Part shown: positions 24,291 through 32,183 of the stretch, piece after piece | How the letters are laid out: every line of letters starts with the position of its first letter | Numbering within the stretch: the first letter of the stretch is position 1 | Assembly (NCBI GenBank): GCA_035509195.1 | Contig: DATJLT010000040.1 | Span: forward strand, 1-37,484 | DNA length: 37,484 nucleotides | Reading direction: 5' to 3' | From: Chersky-822 sp035509195 | GTDB lineage: Bacteria > Actinomycetota > Actinomycetes > Streptosporangiales > Streptosporangiaceae | Position numbers and translations under genes: made by a program | The notes under the pieces: model-generated | Told to the model about the DNA's origin: nothing | What the model saw: the letters and a program-made list of their open reading frames with translations, nothing else | Database searches by the model: none

Positions 24291-24746
24291 ATGTCTCGCC
24301 GGATCTGGTCACGAGTCTTCCGGTCACGAGCTGATGCCGGAGCATTGACGCTGAGCTATGTGATGATCTTCCCGATCTTCCTTCTCGGCCTCATGAGTAT
24401 CGCCCAGGCATCCGTCTGGTACCTGGCGAGGGAGACGGCGCTCGCCGCCGCCCGGCACGGCGCCGATGTAGCGAGGACATCACAGCCGTCGCCAGGTGAG
24501 GGGGCCGCGGCCGCACTGAGCTTCGCAAGGACGGCCGCACCCGGCTTCTTGACCAAGGTCTCCGCGAGCTCGGGCGGCAGCACCGCGGCCACCGTGAGGA
24601 TCACCGTTTCCGGGCAGGCAGCGTCGCTCGTGCCCGGAATGGAGATCAAGGTCACTGAGGTGGTGACGGCTCCGGTCGAGCGTTTCGTTGCCTACGGCGA
24701 GGCCGGGCCTGCTTCGATCCCGGCCCGCAGGCGGCCGTCGCCATGA
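24291..24746 (+). CDS. TadE-like pseudopilin (first)
   Basis: 151 residues. A basic leader precedes G^ALTLSYVM and the hydrophobic segment IFPIFLLGLMSIAQASVWYL, then the helix ARETALAAARHGADVARTS, which is typical of TadE proteins. At +5 after the putative cleavage site the residue is Ser, not the Glu seen in Flp and in the next protein. The outer domain is a small beta-rich region (ATVRITVSGQAASL, IKVTEVVTAPVERF). It starts 3 nt after the pilin stop and its own end overlaps the next start by 4 nt. It is thought that TadE/F proteins are minor pilins of the same machine. Confidence 0.82.
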   Translation: MSRRIWSRVFRSRADAGALTLSYVMIFPIFLLGLMSIAQASVWYLARETALAAARHGADVARTSQPSPGEGAAAALSFARTAAPGFLTKVSASSGGSTAATVRITVSGQAASLVPGMEIKVTEVVTAPVERFVAYGEAGPASIPARRRPSP

Positions 24747-25276
24747 CCGGGAGGGATCGCGGCAATGCGCCGCTTGAGCTCTTGCTGCTCGCGCCGATCA
24801 TCTTGTTCCTCATCGGTTTCGTGATCGCCGCAGGAAGGACCTCGATAGCTCAGGAAGCGGTGAACGCGGCGGCCAGGGACGCCGCACGGCAGGCGTCGAT
24901 CGCGCCGAATCAGGCTGTCGCCGAGCAGAATGCGATGTCCAGCGCCTCGGCGGCACTGCGGTCAGACGGGCTTGACTGCACGCCGGTCGTCAGCCTGCCA
25001 GGGCTCGGCGCCGCTTTCGGCTCGCCGATCGGCACGTCGGCGCTCGTGCGGGCCCAGGTCACGTGCGTGGTGCAGTTGTCCGACCTGTCTGTGCCCGGAG
25101 TGCCAGGACACCTGAGCCTCCGGGCATCCTTCACCTCGCCGATCGACCCTTACCGGTCGCGAGACCTGGCTCTGGGTGACTTCTCCGGTCACTGTCACAG
25201 CGCTGTCACACCCTGGTCCGCAGGCTTAGCGGCCAGGCAGGCGTCGAGAAGGGGAACCGGATGCGCCGCATTCTGA
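24743..25276 (+). CDS. TadE-like pseudopilin (second)
   Basis: 177 residues. Short basic leader with G^NAPLELLLLAPI, i.e. Glu at +5, followed by the TM helix FLIGFVIAAGRTSIAQEAVN and AARDAARQASIA, the usual TadE amphipathic helix. The outer part has two Cys (LDCTPVV, VTCVVQL) that could pair. The last 50 residues are Arg/Ser-rich and unusual for the family. The DNA of that region contains operator candidate P2 and the start of the next gene, so the C-terminus may be dispensable. The stop lies 16 nt inside the next gene. Confidence 0.82.
   Translation: MTGRDRGNAPLELLLLAPIILFLIGFVIAAGRTSIAQEAVNAAARDAARQASIAPNQAVAEQNAMSSASAALRSDGLDCTPVVSLPGLGAAFGSPIGTSALVRAQVTCVVQLSDLSVPGVPGHLSLRASFTSPIDPYRSRDLALGDFSGHCHSAVTPWSAGLAARQASRRGTGCAAF
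25193..25226 (+). promoter_or_regulatory. Candidate SARP/PhoP-type operator and -10 (site P2), inside the second tadE-like gene
   Basis: Perfect direct repeat TGTCACA (25193-25199) gcgc TGTCACA (25204-25210), 11-bp period, followed after exactly 10 nt by CAGGCT (25221-25226). The next gene starts 51 nt after the repeat. Same spacing as sites P1 and P3, although the -10 match is weak. It would drive the TadG-like gene and the first LysM-BTAD gene. Confidence 0.5.
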
Positions 25277-25692
25277 GGGCGGGGCAGCGTGATCGGGGCG
25301 CGCTCACGCTGATGCTCGCCGCGTTCATGATCGTATTGCTCGCGCTGGCCGGGCTGGTCATCGATGGCGGCCGCAAGCTCAACGCCACAGAGACCGCGTA
25401 CGCCGTTGCCCAGGAGGCGGCACGGGCTGGTGCCGGGGTGGTGAATACCTCTGAGGCGTACCGGTCAGGTACTTACGCGGTGGACATTCCGCAGGCGCGG
25501 GCCGCCGCGGCGGCCTATCTCACTAACGCCGGCTATGAGGGCTCGGTCAGCGCATCGGGGGATTCGATCACTGTCACCGTGACGATCACGCAGCCGACCG
25601 CGGTCCTTTCGCTGATCGGGATCGACTCGATGACGGTCAAGGGCTCCGCCGTCGCGTCGCTGGAAACCGGCGTCACCGGATCGGGGTCGTGA
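25261..25692 (+). CDS. TadG-like Flp pilus assembly protein
   Basis: 143 residues. A basic leader with RDRG^ALTLMLAAF leads into the TM helix MIVLLALAGLVIDGGRKLNA and the helix ETAYAVAQEAARAGAG, the signature of TadG N-terminal domains (Flp pilus-assembly TadE/G-like). At +5 there is Met, not Glu. The outer domain is short and beta-rich (GDSITVTVTITQPTAVLSLIG). The usual von Willebrand factor A domain of large TadG proteins is missing, so this is a short form. The start overlaps the previous gene by 16 nt and GAAGGGG lies just upstream of ATG. The stop overlaps the next GTG. Confidence 0.82.
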   Translation: MRRILRAGQRDRGALTLMLAAFMIVLLALAGLVIDGGRKLNATETAYAVAQEAARAGAGVVNTSEAYRSGTYAVDIPQARAAAAAYLTNAGYEGSVSASGDSITVTVTITQPTAVLSLIGIDSMTVKGSAVASLETGVTGSGS

Positions 25693-28600
25693 TCATGCGA
25701 AAGCTCAGGAACGTCAGTCGCGGCATGGCCGCGCTTTTTACGCTGGCAGTGCTGACGGCTGGCTTGCCGCTCGCGCTCTACCGCATCGGCGGTTCGCCGG
25801 TCCCCGCTCGCTTGCCTTCACTGCACCATGTTGTTTTCCTGCTGCTGCACAAGGACAACGGCAGCCTGTTCATCGGCGCCGTCCGCGACGTGTCCTGGGT
25901 GGCCTGGCTCGCGTTCGCGGTCGCTGTGCTCGCCGAGGTGCAGGCCGCGCTGCGCAGGCGTCCGGCACCGAGGCTGCGCCTGGTGGGCATGCAGGCTATG
26001 GCGGGCAAGCTGGTTGCGCTTGCCGCGCTCACTTTCGCGGCACCGTCGGCGGTGTCGTTGCTGGCATCTCCGGCCATGGCGGCAACGGTGCGGCCCGTTA
26101 CACCCTCGGTGACCCTGGACAGTTCGAGCGCTGTCCAGATCGGTGACTCTCATGCCGCCGCTTCCCGAGTCTCGGAGCGCACGATCGTGGTCAGGCCGGG
26201 GGACTGCCTGTGGACGATCGCCGAGCACTACCTCGGTTCAGGCGACAAGTACACCGAGATCGTTCAGCTCAATCTCGGTCACGACATGGGTAACGGCGAA
26301 GTGTTCACCGATCCTTCCGTCATCGTGGCCGGCTGGCATTTGCTGCTGCCCGCTGCCAGTCACGGGTCCGGCGGAGGTGCCAGTACCGACGGTGCTGGCC
26401 AGGCCAGCGGCGGCAGTCACGGCTCTGGCGAGTCACATGCCGGCCATGGTTCGGGGTCTGGGCGATTCAGTCACCCGCACGCGGCCGCGAGGCCCACCGC
26501 GAATCCCCGTGGTGCCAGCGGGCATGCCGCCCAGCCGGGAGCCGAGGACGCTGGCGGCACGCAGGCCGCGGGAGCTGGCGCGGCTTCCGCGACGTCCTCG
26601 TCGCGTCATGCCGATCAGACCGCGGAGGTCGCGCTGTTCACGCTCGGCATGCTGGCCGGCGCGGCCGTGGCGAGCATTGACCGGATGCGGCACCGCCAGC
26701 GGCAGTACCGCCGCCCTCGCCGCCGGATCGCGCTGCCAAGCGAACCGGAAGGTCAGCGCATCGAGCAGCGGCTGCGAGCCGCTGCCGGGCGTTGGCCAGG
26801 CGATCGGGACGGCTTGGACATCAGCTCGGACGATGGCGAAGACGCCGGGCTGACGCCATCGCCGGCACGCGCGGACGCCAGGGCAGGGTCGTTCGATGAC
26901 GAGCCTTTTGATCTCGACGAGCCGTTCGGGTCTGCTCCTCCTTTGTCGTCAGGCGAAGGAGAAGCCATGTCGTTTGGCGCCGCACTGCGCGACCTCAGCA
27001 GGGGAATCGCTGCAGGAGGCGATCCGCTACCGCCGATCGTGGGCATCCACCTGACGGCCGACACCATGGACGTGCTGCTTTCCGCTCCGGCGGCCGGGCC
27101 GCCACCTGAACCGTTCACGATCGCCCCGGCGCGTCAGGCGATGTGCTGGACAGCAAACCTCGGCGGATCGCCGGCCGGCGCTGAACCATCGGCGCCCGCA
27201 CCAGGCGAGGTCGGAGACCTGCTGCCAGGACTGTTCACCGCGGGCGCTACGGACGCCGGCGGCTACCTGCTGCTCGACCTCGAGGCGATGCGGGTCACCT
27301 GCTGCGATGGTCCGGACGAACTTACTGACCGGCTGCTTGTCACGGCCGCGACCGAGCTCGCGGCGAGCCGCTGGAGCGGCTGGTACGAGCTTGTGCTCGT
27401 AGGTTGTGACGAGCTTGAGGTACTTGGCAGGGCCGAACTGTGCAGAGACCTTGATGAGGCGCTTGACCTGCTGGGCCAGCGCTCGCAAGCGATCGCCAGA
27501 CGGCTCGACGACGGCGGCGAGCCTGATGTGCGCGCCAGGCGCGTGAGCGACCCGGAAGACGAAGACTGGGGCCTGACCTTGCTGGTAAGCAGGCTGCGAC
27601 CCACGCCGGAGCAAATGGCGCGGCTGCTCGAGCTCGCCGACGGGCCTGGCGGGATCGCCGCCCTTTTGGCTGGCGACACCCAGACCGGCGATGGCAAACT
27701 CGCCCCCGCGCTGTTCCAGCTTGCTCGTGACCAGGACGACCCTGATCGGATGATCGCCACCGTCACGCTCGCATACCTCGGGCCCGATCACCAGATCACG
27801 GTCTGGCCGGAGACACTGACCGTGCCTGAGTACGAAGCGCTGGCCGGCGTGTTCGCGGTCGCTGCGGCCACCGCGGACGTCGGCGCTGACGACGCGCCGT
27901 ATAGCGACTCCGGTTCGCCGCCATGGATCAGGCTGGCCGCCGCGCCTGTTCCCCCGGCCGCTGAGATCGATGACCAGGATGAGCTGTTCAAGTCGCCGCC
28001 CAAGGCCGCGCATCGCAGACCGGATGAGGCCGGATGGGCAACAGGAAACGGCGAGTCGCATGCGAAGGCGGCGGGATCGGTGCCCAGGCATGCGGCACCA
28101 AGGCTGAACGTGAAGGTGCTCGGCCCGGTCCAGATCACGGGCTCGGCCGAGCCGCTGCTGCCTAAGCAGGCAGAACTCGTGCTCGCGCTGGCGCTGCACG
28201 CACCGGGCGGTGTGTCGAATTCCGGCCTCTGCTCGCTGCTCGGCCCTGACGCTGACCATCCGAAGCCTGCCGACTCCGTCCGCCAGCTCATCACCAGGAC
28301 CCGAAAGCGCCTTGGCCAGGCCCGCGATGGGCAGGAGTACATCATTCATCTCGGCAGCGGCATCTACGTGCCGCATGGCGACCTGACCCTGGACTGGGCC
28401 AGCTTCACCGCGCTGGCCAGGCGCGGCCGTGCCGAGCGGCGCATAGAAGACTTGCGCGCCGCGATGGCGCTGGTCAGGGGCGAGCCGTTCGCCGACTGCT
28501 ACCACTGGTGGATCGACATCGCCCTCGTCGAGACGATGCGGGCGGAAGTCATAGACACCGCCGACCTGCTCGCTCAGCTCGAGCTGTCCGCCGGTGATCC

Positions 28601-28838
28601 CCGTGCTGCCGCGCGAGCCGCCAAAGCCGGTCTCGCGGCGGAAACCGCCGCCGAGCAGCTCTGGCGGGCACTCATGCAAGCCGAGCACGAGGCAGGCAAC
28701 TTCGACGGCGTACTCGCGGCCTGGACTGGCTGCCTGGACGCGATCGCCGAGATCGCGCCAGGCGGCGAGCCGCACCCCGACACGGAGGAGCTGTTCCACC
28801 AGCTCACCAGGGGAGTTCCGATCGGCAGCCGCCGCTAG
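25689..28838 (+). CDS. Membrane-anchored LysM-BTAD regulator-like protein 1
   Basis: 1049 residues. Order of parts: TM segments at about 12-32, 67-86 and 105-130; LysM domain at about 164-222 (IVVRPGDCLWTIAEHYLG, ending GWHLLLP); Ser/Gly/His-rich linker to about 310; TM at 312-331 followed by a basic stop (RMRHRQRQYRRPRRR); a cytosolic domain at about 430-720 with LPPIVGIHLTADTMDVLL and GDLLPGLFTAGATDAGGYLL; then a winged helix at about 806-885 (VKVLGPVQITG, PKQAELVLALALHAPGG) and a BTAD domain to the end. By the TM count the LysM is outside and the DNA-binding part inside. I infer a ToxR-like one-component regulator that senses cell wall, or a scaffold for the pilus. The next gene is a paralogue. 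The GTG at 25689 overlaps the TadG-like stop; ATG at 25695 is an alternative. Confidence 0.85.
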   Translation: MIMRKLRNVSRGMAALFTLAVLTAGLPLALYRIGGSPVPARLPSLHHVVFLLLHKDNGSLFIGAVRDVSWVAWLAFAVAVLAEVQAALRRRPAPRLRLVGMQAMAGKLVALAALTFAAPSAVSLLASPAMAATVRPVTPSVTLDSSSAVQIGDSHAAASRVSERTIVVRPGDCLWTIAEHYLGSGDKYTEIVQLNLGHDMGNGEVFTDPSVIVAGWHLLLPAASHGSGGGASTDGAGQASGGSHGSGESHAGHGSGSGRFSHPHAAARPTANPRGASGHAAQPGAEDAGGTQAAGAGAASATSSSRHADQTAEVALFTLGMLAGAAVASIDRMRHRQRQYRRPRRRIALPSEPEGQRIEQRLRAAAGRWPGDRDGLDISSDDGEDAGLTPSPARADARAGSFDDEPFDLDEPFGSAPPLSSGEGEAMSFGAALRDLSRGIAAGGDPLPPIVGIHLTADTMDVLLSAPAAGPPPEPFTIAPARQAMCWTANLGGSPAGAEPSAPAPGEVGDLLPGLFTAGATDAGGYLLLDLEAMRVTCCDGPDELTDRLLVTAATELAASRWSGWYELVLVGCDELEVLGRAELCRDLDEALDLLGQRSQAIARRLDDGGEPDVRARRVSDPEDEDWGLTLLVSRLRPTPEQMARLLELADGPGGIAALLAGDTQTGDGKLAPALFQLARDQDDPDRMIATVTLAYLGPDHQITVWPETLTVPEYEALAGVFAVAAATADVGADDAPYSDSGSPPWIRLAAAPVPPAAEIDDQDELFKSPPKAAHRRPDEAGWATGNGESHAKAAGSVPRHAAPRLNVKVLGPVQITGSAEPLLPKQAELVLALALHAPGGVSNSGLCSLLGPDADHPKPADSVRQLITRTRKRLGQARDGQEYIIHLGSGIYVPHGDLTLDWASFTALARRGRAERRIEDLRAAMALVRGEPFADCYHWWIDIALVETMRAEVIDTADLLAQLELSAGDPRAAARAAKAGLAAETAAEQLWRALMQAEHEAGNFDGVLAAWTGCLDAIAEIAPGGEPHPDTEELFHQLTRGVPIGSRR

Positions 28839-29058
28839 ACCGGTTAGCCCGGCACTAACAGCAATGAATAGCCACCGATGCTGTTCCACGCGCAGCGGCA
28901 ACAACAACGATGGCTTCGCGACGCTGTTCCTGCGACAACGACGTTCCACCGTTGCTATCGCCGTGCGCTGCCGAACAGCATCAAGGGGTCAACGCTGCTG
29001 TCACGCGCTGCAATACGAGGCTTTTGTCCGCTCCGTGCCAGGCGGCAGCCGCCGCTAG
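28824..29058 (+). repeat. 15-bp direct repeat flanking composite repeat copy B
   Basis: GGCAGCCGCCGCTAG occurs at 28824-28838, where it encodes the last residues (GSRR-stop) of LysM-BTAD protein 1, and again at 29044-29058. Similarity continues past it for about 13 nt with a few changes (CCGGTTAGCC against CCGCTCAGCC). Upstream of the second copy the frame reads SVPGGSRR-stop, like VPIGSRR-stop of the gene. It may be a duplication made when the intervening 205 nt were inserted, or the tail of a lost third paralogue. Confidence 0.75.
28857..29002 (+). repeat. Composite four-palindrome intergenic repeat, copy B
   Basis: Units at about 28857-28887 (+), 28897-28930 (inverted), 28932-28960 (+, most degenerate, TTCCA in the core) and 28974-29002 (+). 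Total 146 nt, beginning 18 nt after the LysM-BTAD 1 stop. Unit order, orientation and spacing (40, 35, 42 nt between starts) follow copies A and C. The rest of this 311-nt gap holds the second GSRR-like repeat and operator candidate P3. Confidence 0.75.
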
Positions 29059-29085
29059 GCCGCTCAGCCGGCCAGGCTCGGCTCG

Positions 29086-29119
29086 TGTCACGGCCTTGTC
29101 ACACCTCGCCACTCAAGCT
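29086..29119 (+). promoter_or_regulatory. Candidate SARP/PhoP-type operator and -10 (site P3), before LysM-BTAD gene 2
   Basis: Direct repeat TGTCACG (29086-29092) gcct TGTCACA (29097-29103), 11-bp period, then after exactly 10 nt CAAGCT (29114-29119). The gene starts 46 nt beyond the repeat, almost the same as at site P2 (50 nt). The two sites also share the bases CC directly after the second heptamer. The RBS AGGAG is at 29141-29145. Confidence 0.5.
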
Positions 29120-29149
29120 TGCCTCAGGGCACGCGAACAGAGGAGCCAG

Positions 29150-32100
29150 ATGAGACGAGGCCGGAAGATCATGAGCCGAGGTCGCGGACTGCTTGCCCTG
29201 CTGACGCTCGTGGCGCTCACCGTGGGGCTGCCGATCGCGCTCTATAAGGTCGGCGGGTCCCCTGTGCCTTCGCGATTGCCTTCGCCGCATCAGATTGCCT
29301 CGGCGCTCTTGCATAAGGACAACGGCAGCCTTGCCATCGCGGCCATCAGGGATGTTTCCTGGCTGGCCTGGTTCGGGTTCGCGTTGTCCGTGGTCGCTGA
29401 GGCGCAGGCGTCGGTCAGGCGCCGGCGAGCGCCTGTGCTCCATCTGGGGGGACTGCAAGGGCTGGCATGCCAGCTAGTGGCGGTCGCTGCGCTGGCTTTC
29501 GCCGCGCCTGCCGCATTGGTGATCGTCGCACCGCATGCCAGCGCGGCGACAATAAGGGCGGCCGCCCCTGTCCGGCACGAGACGCCGGCCGAGCGGATCG
29601 TCGTGGTGCGGCCAGGTGACTGCTTGTGGACGATCGCCGAGCACTACCTCGGCGCGGGGGACAAGTATCCGGAGATCGCCGAGCTCAACCTGGGGCACGA
29701 GATGAGCGACGGGCTCGTGTTCACCGATCCTTCGCTGATCCAGCCTGGCTGGCGCCTGGTGCTACCCGAGTCGGCCGCCTCAGCGCCGGGAGTACATCAC
29801 GGCGATGAAGGCACGAGCAGATCAGGGCACCGGCATCGTGGTCACCCTTCGGGTCATTCGCACTTCAGCTCGCCGCACCTGGGAGCGGGCTCTGGGTCGG
29901 GATCGGGACATCGGGCGCCTGGTCACCCGGCACCGAGCCGTCCGGCACCGAGCCGTCCGGCCCCGAGCCACCCGGTGGCGAGCGGCTCGGCCGGGACCAA
30001 GCCATCAAGGGGAGGAGTCGCAGACGTGACGTTGTTCGTGCTCGGGATACTGGCCGGCGCCGCGCTTGCCAGCATCTGGCGGCTGACGCGCGGGCGGCGC
30101 CAGGCATCCGCGTCGCCGGACGGCGAAGGAACGCCAGGCAAGGGGGACTGGCCAAGTTCGCTGCCACCAGCCGATCCTGACCTCAGGGGACCGGCGGGCA
30201 ACCGGCTGCCGCGCGGTGGCCTTGAGGCGTTCGATCCGCAGGCATCATTCCACGACGAGGCACCGGGGTACGGCGGTGTCGGCTACGGCGATCTCGATGA
30301 TCTCGACGACCTCCAGGTCTTTCCGCTCCGGCCGCTCACCGAGCGCGAAGTCACGGACACGGATCAGGAGCAGCCTGGCCAGCCGCCGGCCGGCCGTAGC
30401 ACGGCGCCGCTGCTGAGGGACGCGCTGCTTGAGCTATCGCAATCGCTCACGGCCGGCGGTGAGCCTTTGCCGCCGATCGTGGGCATTCACCTGACCGCCG
30501 GCTCGTTCGAGGTGCTGCTCGCCGATCAGGACTCGGGCACCACAGGCCAGCCTACTTGCTGGACCGTCGACCTCGATGGCGCGGAAGCTGAGCCGGTGCC
30601 GCCGCAGGCGGGCGAGATAGGTGACCTGCTGCCCGGCTTGTTCAATGCCGGGGCCACAGACGCGGGCGGTCATCTCCTGCTTGACCTCGAGGCCATGCGC
30701 GTGACCGGCTGCGAAGGACCGGGTGACCTGGCTGACCGGCTGCTGCTCGCCGCCGCGACCGAATTCGCTTCCAGCCATTGGAGCGGCTGGTATGACCTGG
30801 TGCTGGCCGGCTGCGAAGACCTTGACATCGCTGGACGGGCCGAGTTGTGCGCGGACCTCGACGAGGCGATTGACGTGCTCGCGGCGCGGGCAGAGGCGGC
30901 AGCCCGGCTGACCGGCGACGGCGGCTCCGCTGATGTCAGGACCCGCAGGTTCGGCGACCCAGAGAACGAGGACTGGGGTCTGACCTTGCTGATCAGCCGG
31001 CTCAAGCCCACGCCAGCGCAGATGGGGCGGCTGCTGGAGTTCGCGGATGGACCCGGTGGTGTCGCCGCGCTGATCGCCGGTGACACGCAAAGCGATGACG
31101 GTCGGCTGGCGCCGGCCTTGTACCAGCTCGCTCAGGGAGACGACGGAGAAATCAACGGCACGTTGTCATTGTCATACCTCGGCCCTGACCGCGAGATCGC
31201 CGTCCGGCCGCGTGTGCTCACGCCGGCCGAGTACCGCGCCCTGACCGGCGGACCTGACCCGGCCGTGGCATGGCTGAGGCCAGTCGTCTCCCCGGCACCC
31301 CCGGCGGTGGACGATCCGGCAGAAAGTGCCGGCTACCAGCGGATCGAGGACTGGGCCGCGGGTCACGTCAAGGCGGGCGCGGCAGGGCACAGTGAGCTGG
31401 CAAGGCACAGTGAGCTAGCAAGGCACAGGGCGCGGAACCTGCGGGTGAAGGTGCTCGGGCCCGTGGAGATCATCGGATCGGCCGAGCCGCTCCTGCCGAA
31501 GCAGGCCGAGCTGGTGCTGGCGCTCGCGCTCAACTCCCCGGCCGGGCTTTCTGGCCAGCAACTCAGCTCGCTGCTTGGTCAGGACGCCAGCCACCCCATG
31601 CTTCCCCACGACGTACGCCAGCTCATTACCGCGACAGGCCATGCGCTCGGGTCGGCCAAGGACGGCGAGGACTACATACTTGACCTAGGGACAGACAGTT
31701 ACGTCCCGCACGATGACCTGGCGCTTGACTGGGCCGAATTCAGTTTCCTCGCTAAGCGCGCCAGGCTCGCGCGCAGCCGCTCTGACCTGCGGGCGGCGCT
31801 AACCCTGGTGCGCGGCGAGCCGTTCGCCGACTGCTTCCACTGGTGGATCGACACCGCGCTGATCGAGACCATGAGGGCAGAGATCGCGGAGACCGCGATC
31901 ACGGGTGCCAGGCTCGAACTCGAGGCAGGAGACCCTGTCTCGGCGGCCCGTGCGGCGCGAGCGGGCTTGCTGGCCGATCCTGCTGTTGAGCAGCTTTGGC
32001 GCGAGCTGATGCGCGCAGAACATGAAGCAGGGAACCCGCGCGGCGTCACCGCGGCATGGAACGGCTGTGTCGAGGCCATCGCCGAGCTCGCGCCGGGTGG

Positions 32101-32173
32101 CGAGCCAGCACCAGATACCGAGCAGCTGTACCGCAGGCTCGCGCGCGGTGCGACCGTCGGCTCTCCCCGCTAA
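29150..32173 (+). CDS. Membrane-anchored LysM-BTAD regulator-like protein 2
   Basis: 1007 residues, paralogue of the preceding protein with the same order of parts. TM segments lie near 12-33, 68-87 and 100-125; LysM at about 149-205 (VVRPGDCLWTIAEHYLG, GWRLVLPES); a His/Ser/Pro-rich linker with PAPSR repeats; TM at about 290-311 (VTLFVLGILAGAALASIWRL); a cytosolic domain with LPPIVGIHLTAGSFEVLL; winged helix from about 763 and BTAD to the end (FADCFHWWIDTALIETMRAE). The closest parts are the LysM, the LPPIVG domain and the BTAD, while linkers differ in sequence and length. ATG at 29150 with AGGAG upstream is preferred over a longer frame from 28910 that would read through the composite repeat; ATG at 29171 is possible. 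It has its own promoter candidate (P3). Confidence 0.85.
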   Translation: MRRGRKIMSRGRGLLALLTLVALTVGLPIALYKVGGSPVPSRLPSPHQIASALLHKDNGSLAIAAIRDVSWLAWFGFALSVVAEAQASVRRRRAPVLHLGGLQGLACQLVAVAALAFAAPAALVIVAPHASAATIRAAAPVRHETPAERIVVVRPGDCLWTIAEHYLGAGDKYPEIAELNLGHEMSDGLVFTDPSLIQPGWRLVLPESAASAPGVHHGDEGTSRSGHRHRGHPSGHSHFSSPHLGAGSGSGSGHRAPGHPAPSRPAPSRPAPSHPVASGSAGTKPSRGGVADVTLFVLGILAGAALASIWRLTRGRRQASASPDGEGTPGKGDWPSSLPPADPDLRGPAGNRLPRGGLEAFDPQASFHDEAPGYGGVGYGDLDDLDDLQVFPLRPLTEREVTDTDQEQPGQPPAGRSTAPLLRDALLELSQSLTAGGEPLPPIVGIHLTAGSFEVLLADQDSGTTGQPTCWTVDLDGAEAEPVPPQAGEIGDLLPGLFNAGATDAGGHLLLDLEAMRVTGCEGPGDLADRLLLAAATEFASSHWSGWYDLVLAGCEDLDIAGRAELCADLDEAIDVLAARAEAAARLTGDGGSADVRTRRFGDPENEDWGLTLLISRLKPTPAQMGRLLEFADGPGGVAALIAGDTQSDDGRLAPALYQLAQGDDGEINGTLSLSYLGPDREIAVRPRVLTPAEYRALTGGPDPAVAWLRPVVSPAPPAVDDPAESAGYQRIEDWAAGHVKAGAAGHSELARHSELARHRARNLRVKVLGPVEIIGSAEPLLPKQAELVLALALNSPAGLSGQQLSSLLGQDASHPMLPHDVRQLITATGHALGSAKDGEDYILDLGTDSYVPHDDLALDWAEFSFLAKRARLARSRSDLRAALTLVRGEPFADCFHWWIDTALIETMRAEIAETAITGARLELEAGDPVSAARAARAGLLADPAVEQLWRELMRAEHEAGNPRGVTAAWNGCVEAIAELAPGGEPAPDTEQLYRRLARGATVGSPR
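29927..29971 (+). repeat. 15-bp tandem repeat x3 in the linker of LysM-BTAD 2
   Basis: CCGGCACCGAGCCGT at 29927 and 29942 is identical; a third unit at 29957 differs at three bases and a diverged fourth follows. It encodes the PAPSR repeat in the extracellular linker between LysM and TM4, in frame, so linker length can change. Confidence 0.9.
31386..31421 (+). repeat. 18-bp tandem repeat x2 before the winged helix of LysM-BTAD 2
   Basis: GGCACAGTGAGCTGGCAA at 31386 and the same with one change at 31404, followed by a partial third unit. It encodes the charged HSELAR hexapeptide repeat in the segment that joins the middle cytosolic domain to the DNA-binding domain. Not present in the paralogue. 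Confidence 0.88.
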
Positions 32174-32183
32174 GCGGTGAAGG

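Noticed and set aside
27027..28949. 640-aa minus-strand open frame opposite LysM-BTAD 1
   Set aside because: It is a shadow of the plus-strand gene in very GC-rich DNA: Arg/Gly/Ala-rich with no domains, while the plus strand has LysM, TM and BTAD.
28910..29149. Upstream extension of LysM-BTAD 2 from an ATG at 28910
   Set aside because: It would translate through the composite repeat and operator P3 and gives a Cys/Arg-rich tail absent from the paralogue; AGGAG before 29150 fits better.
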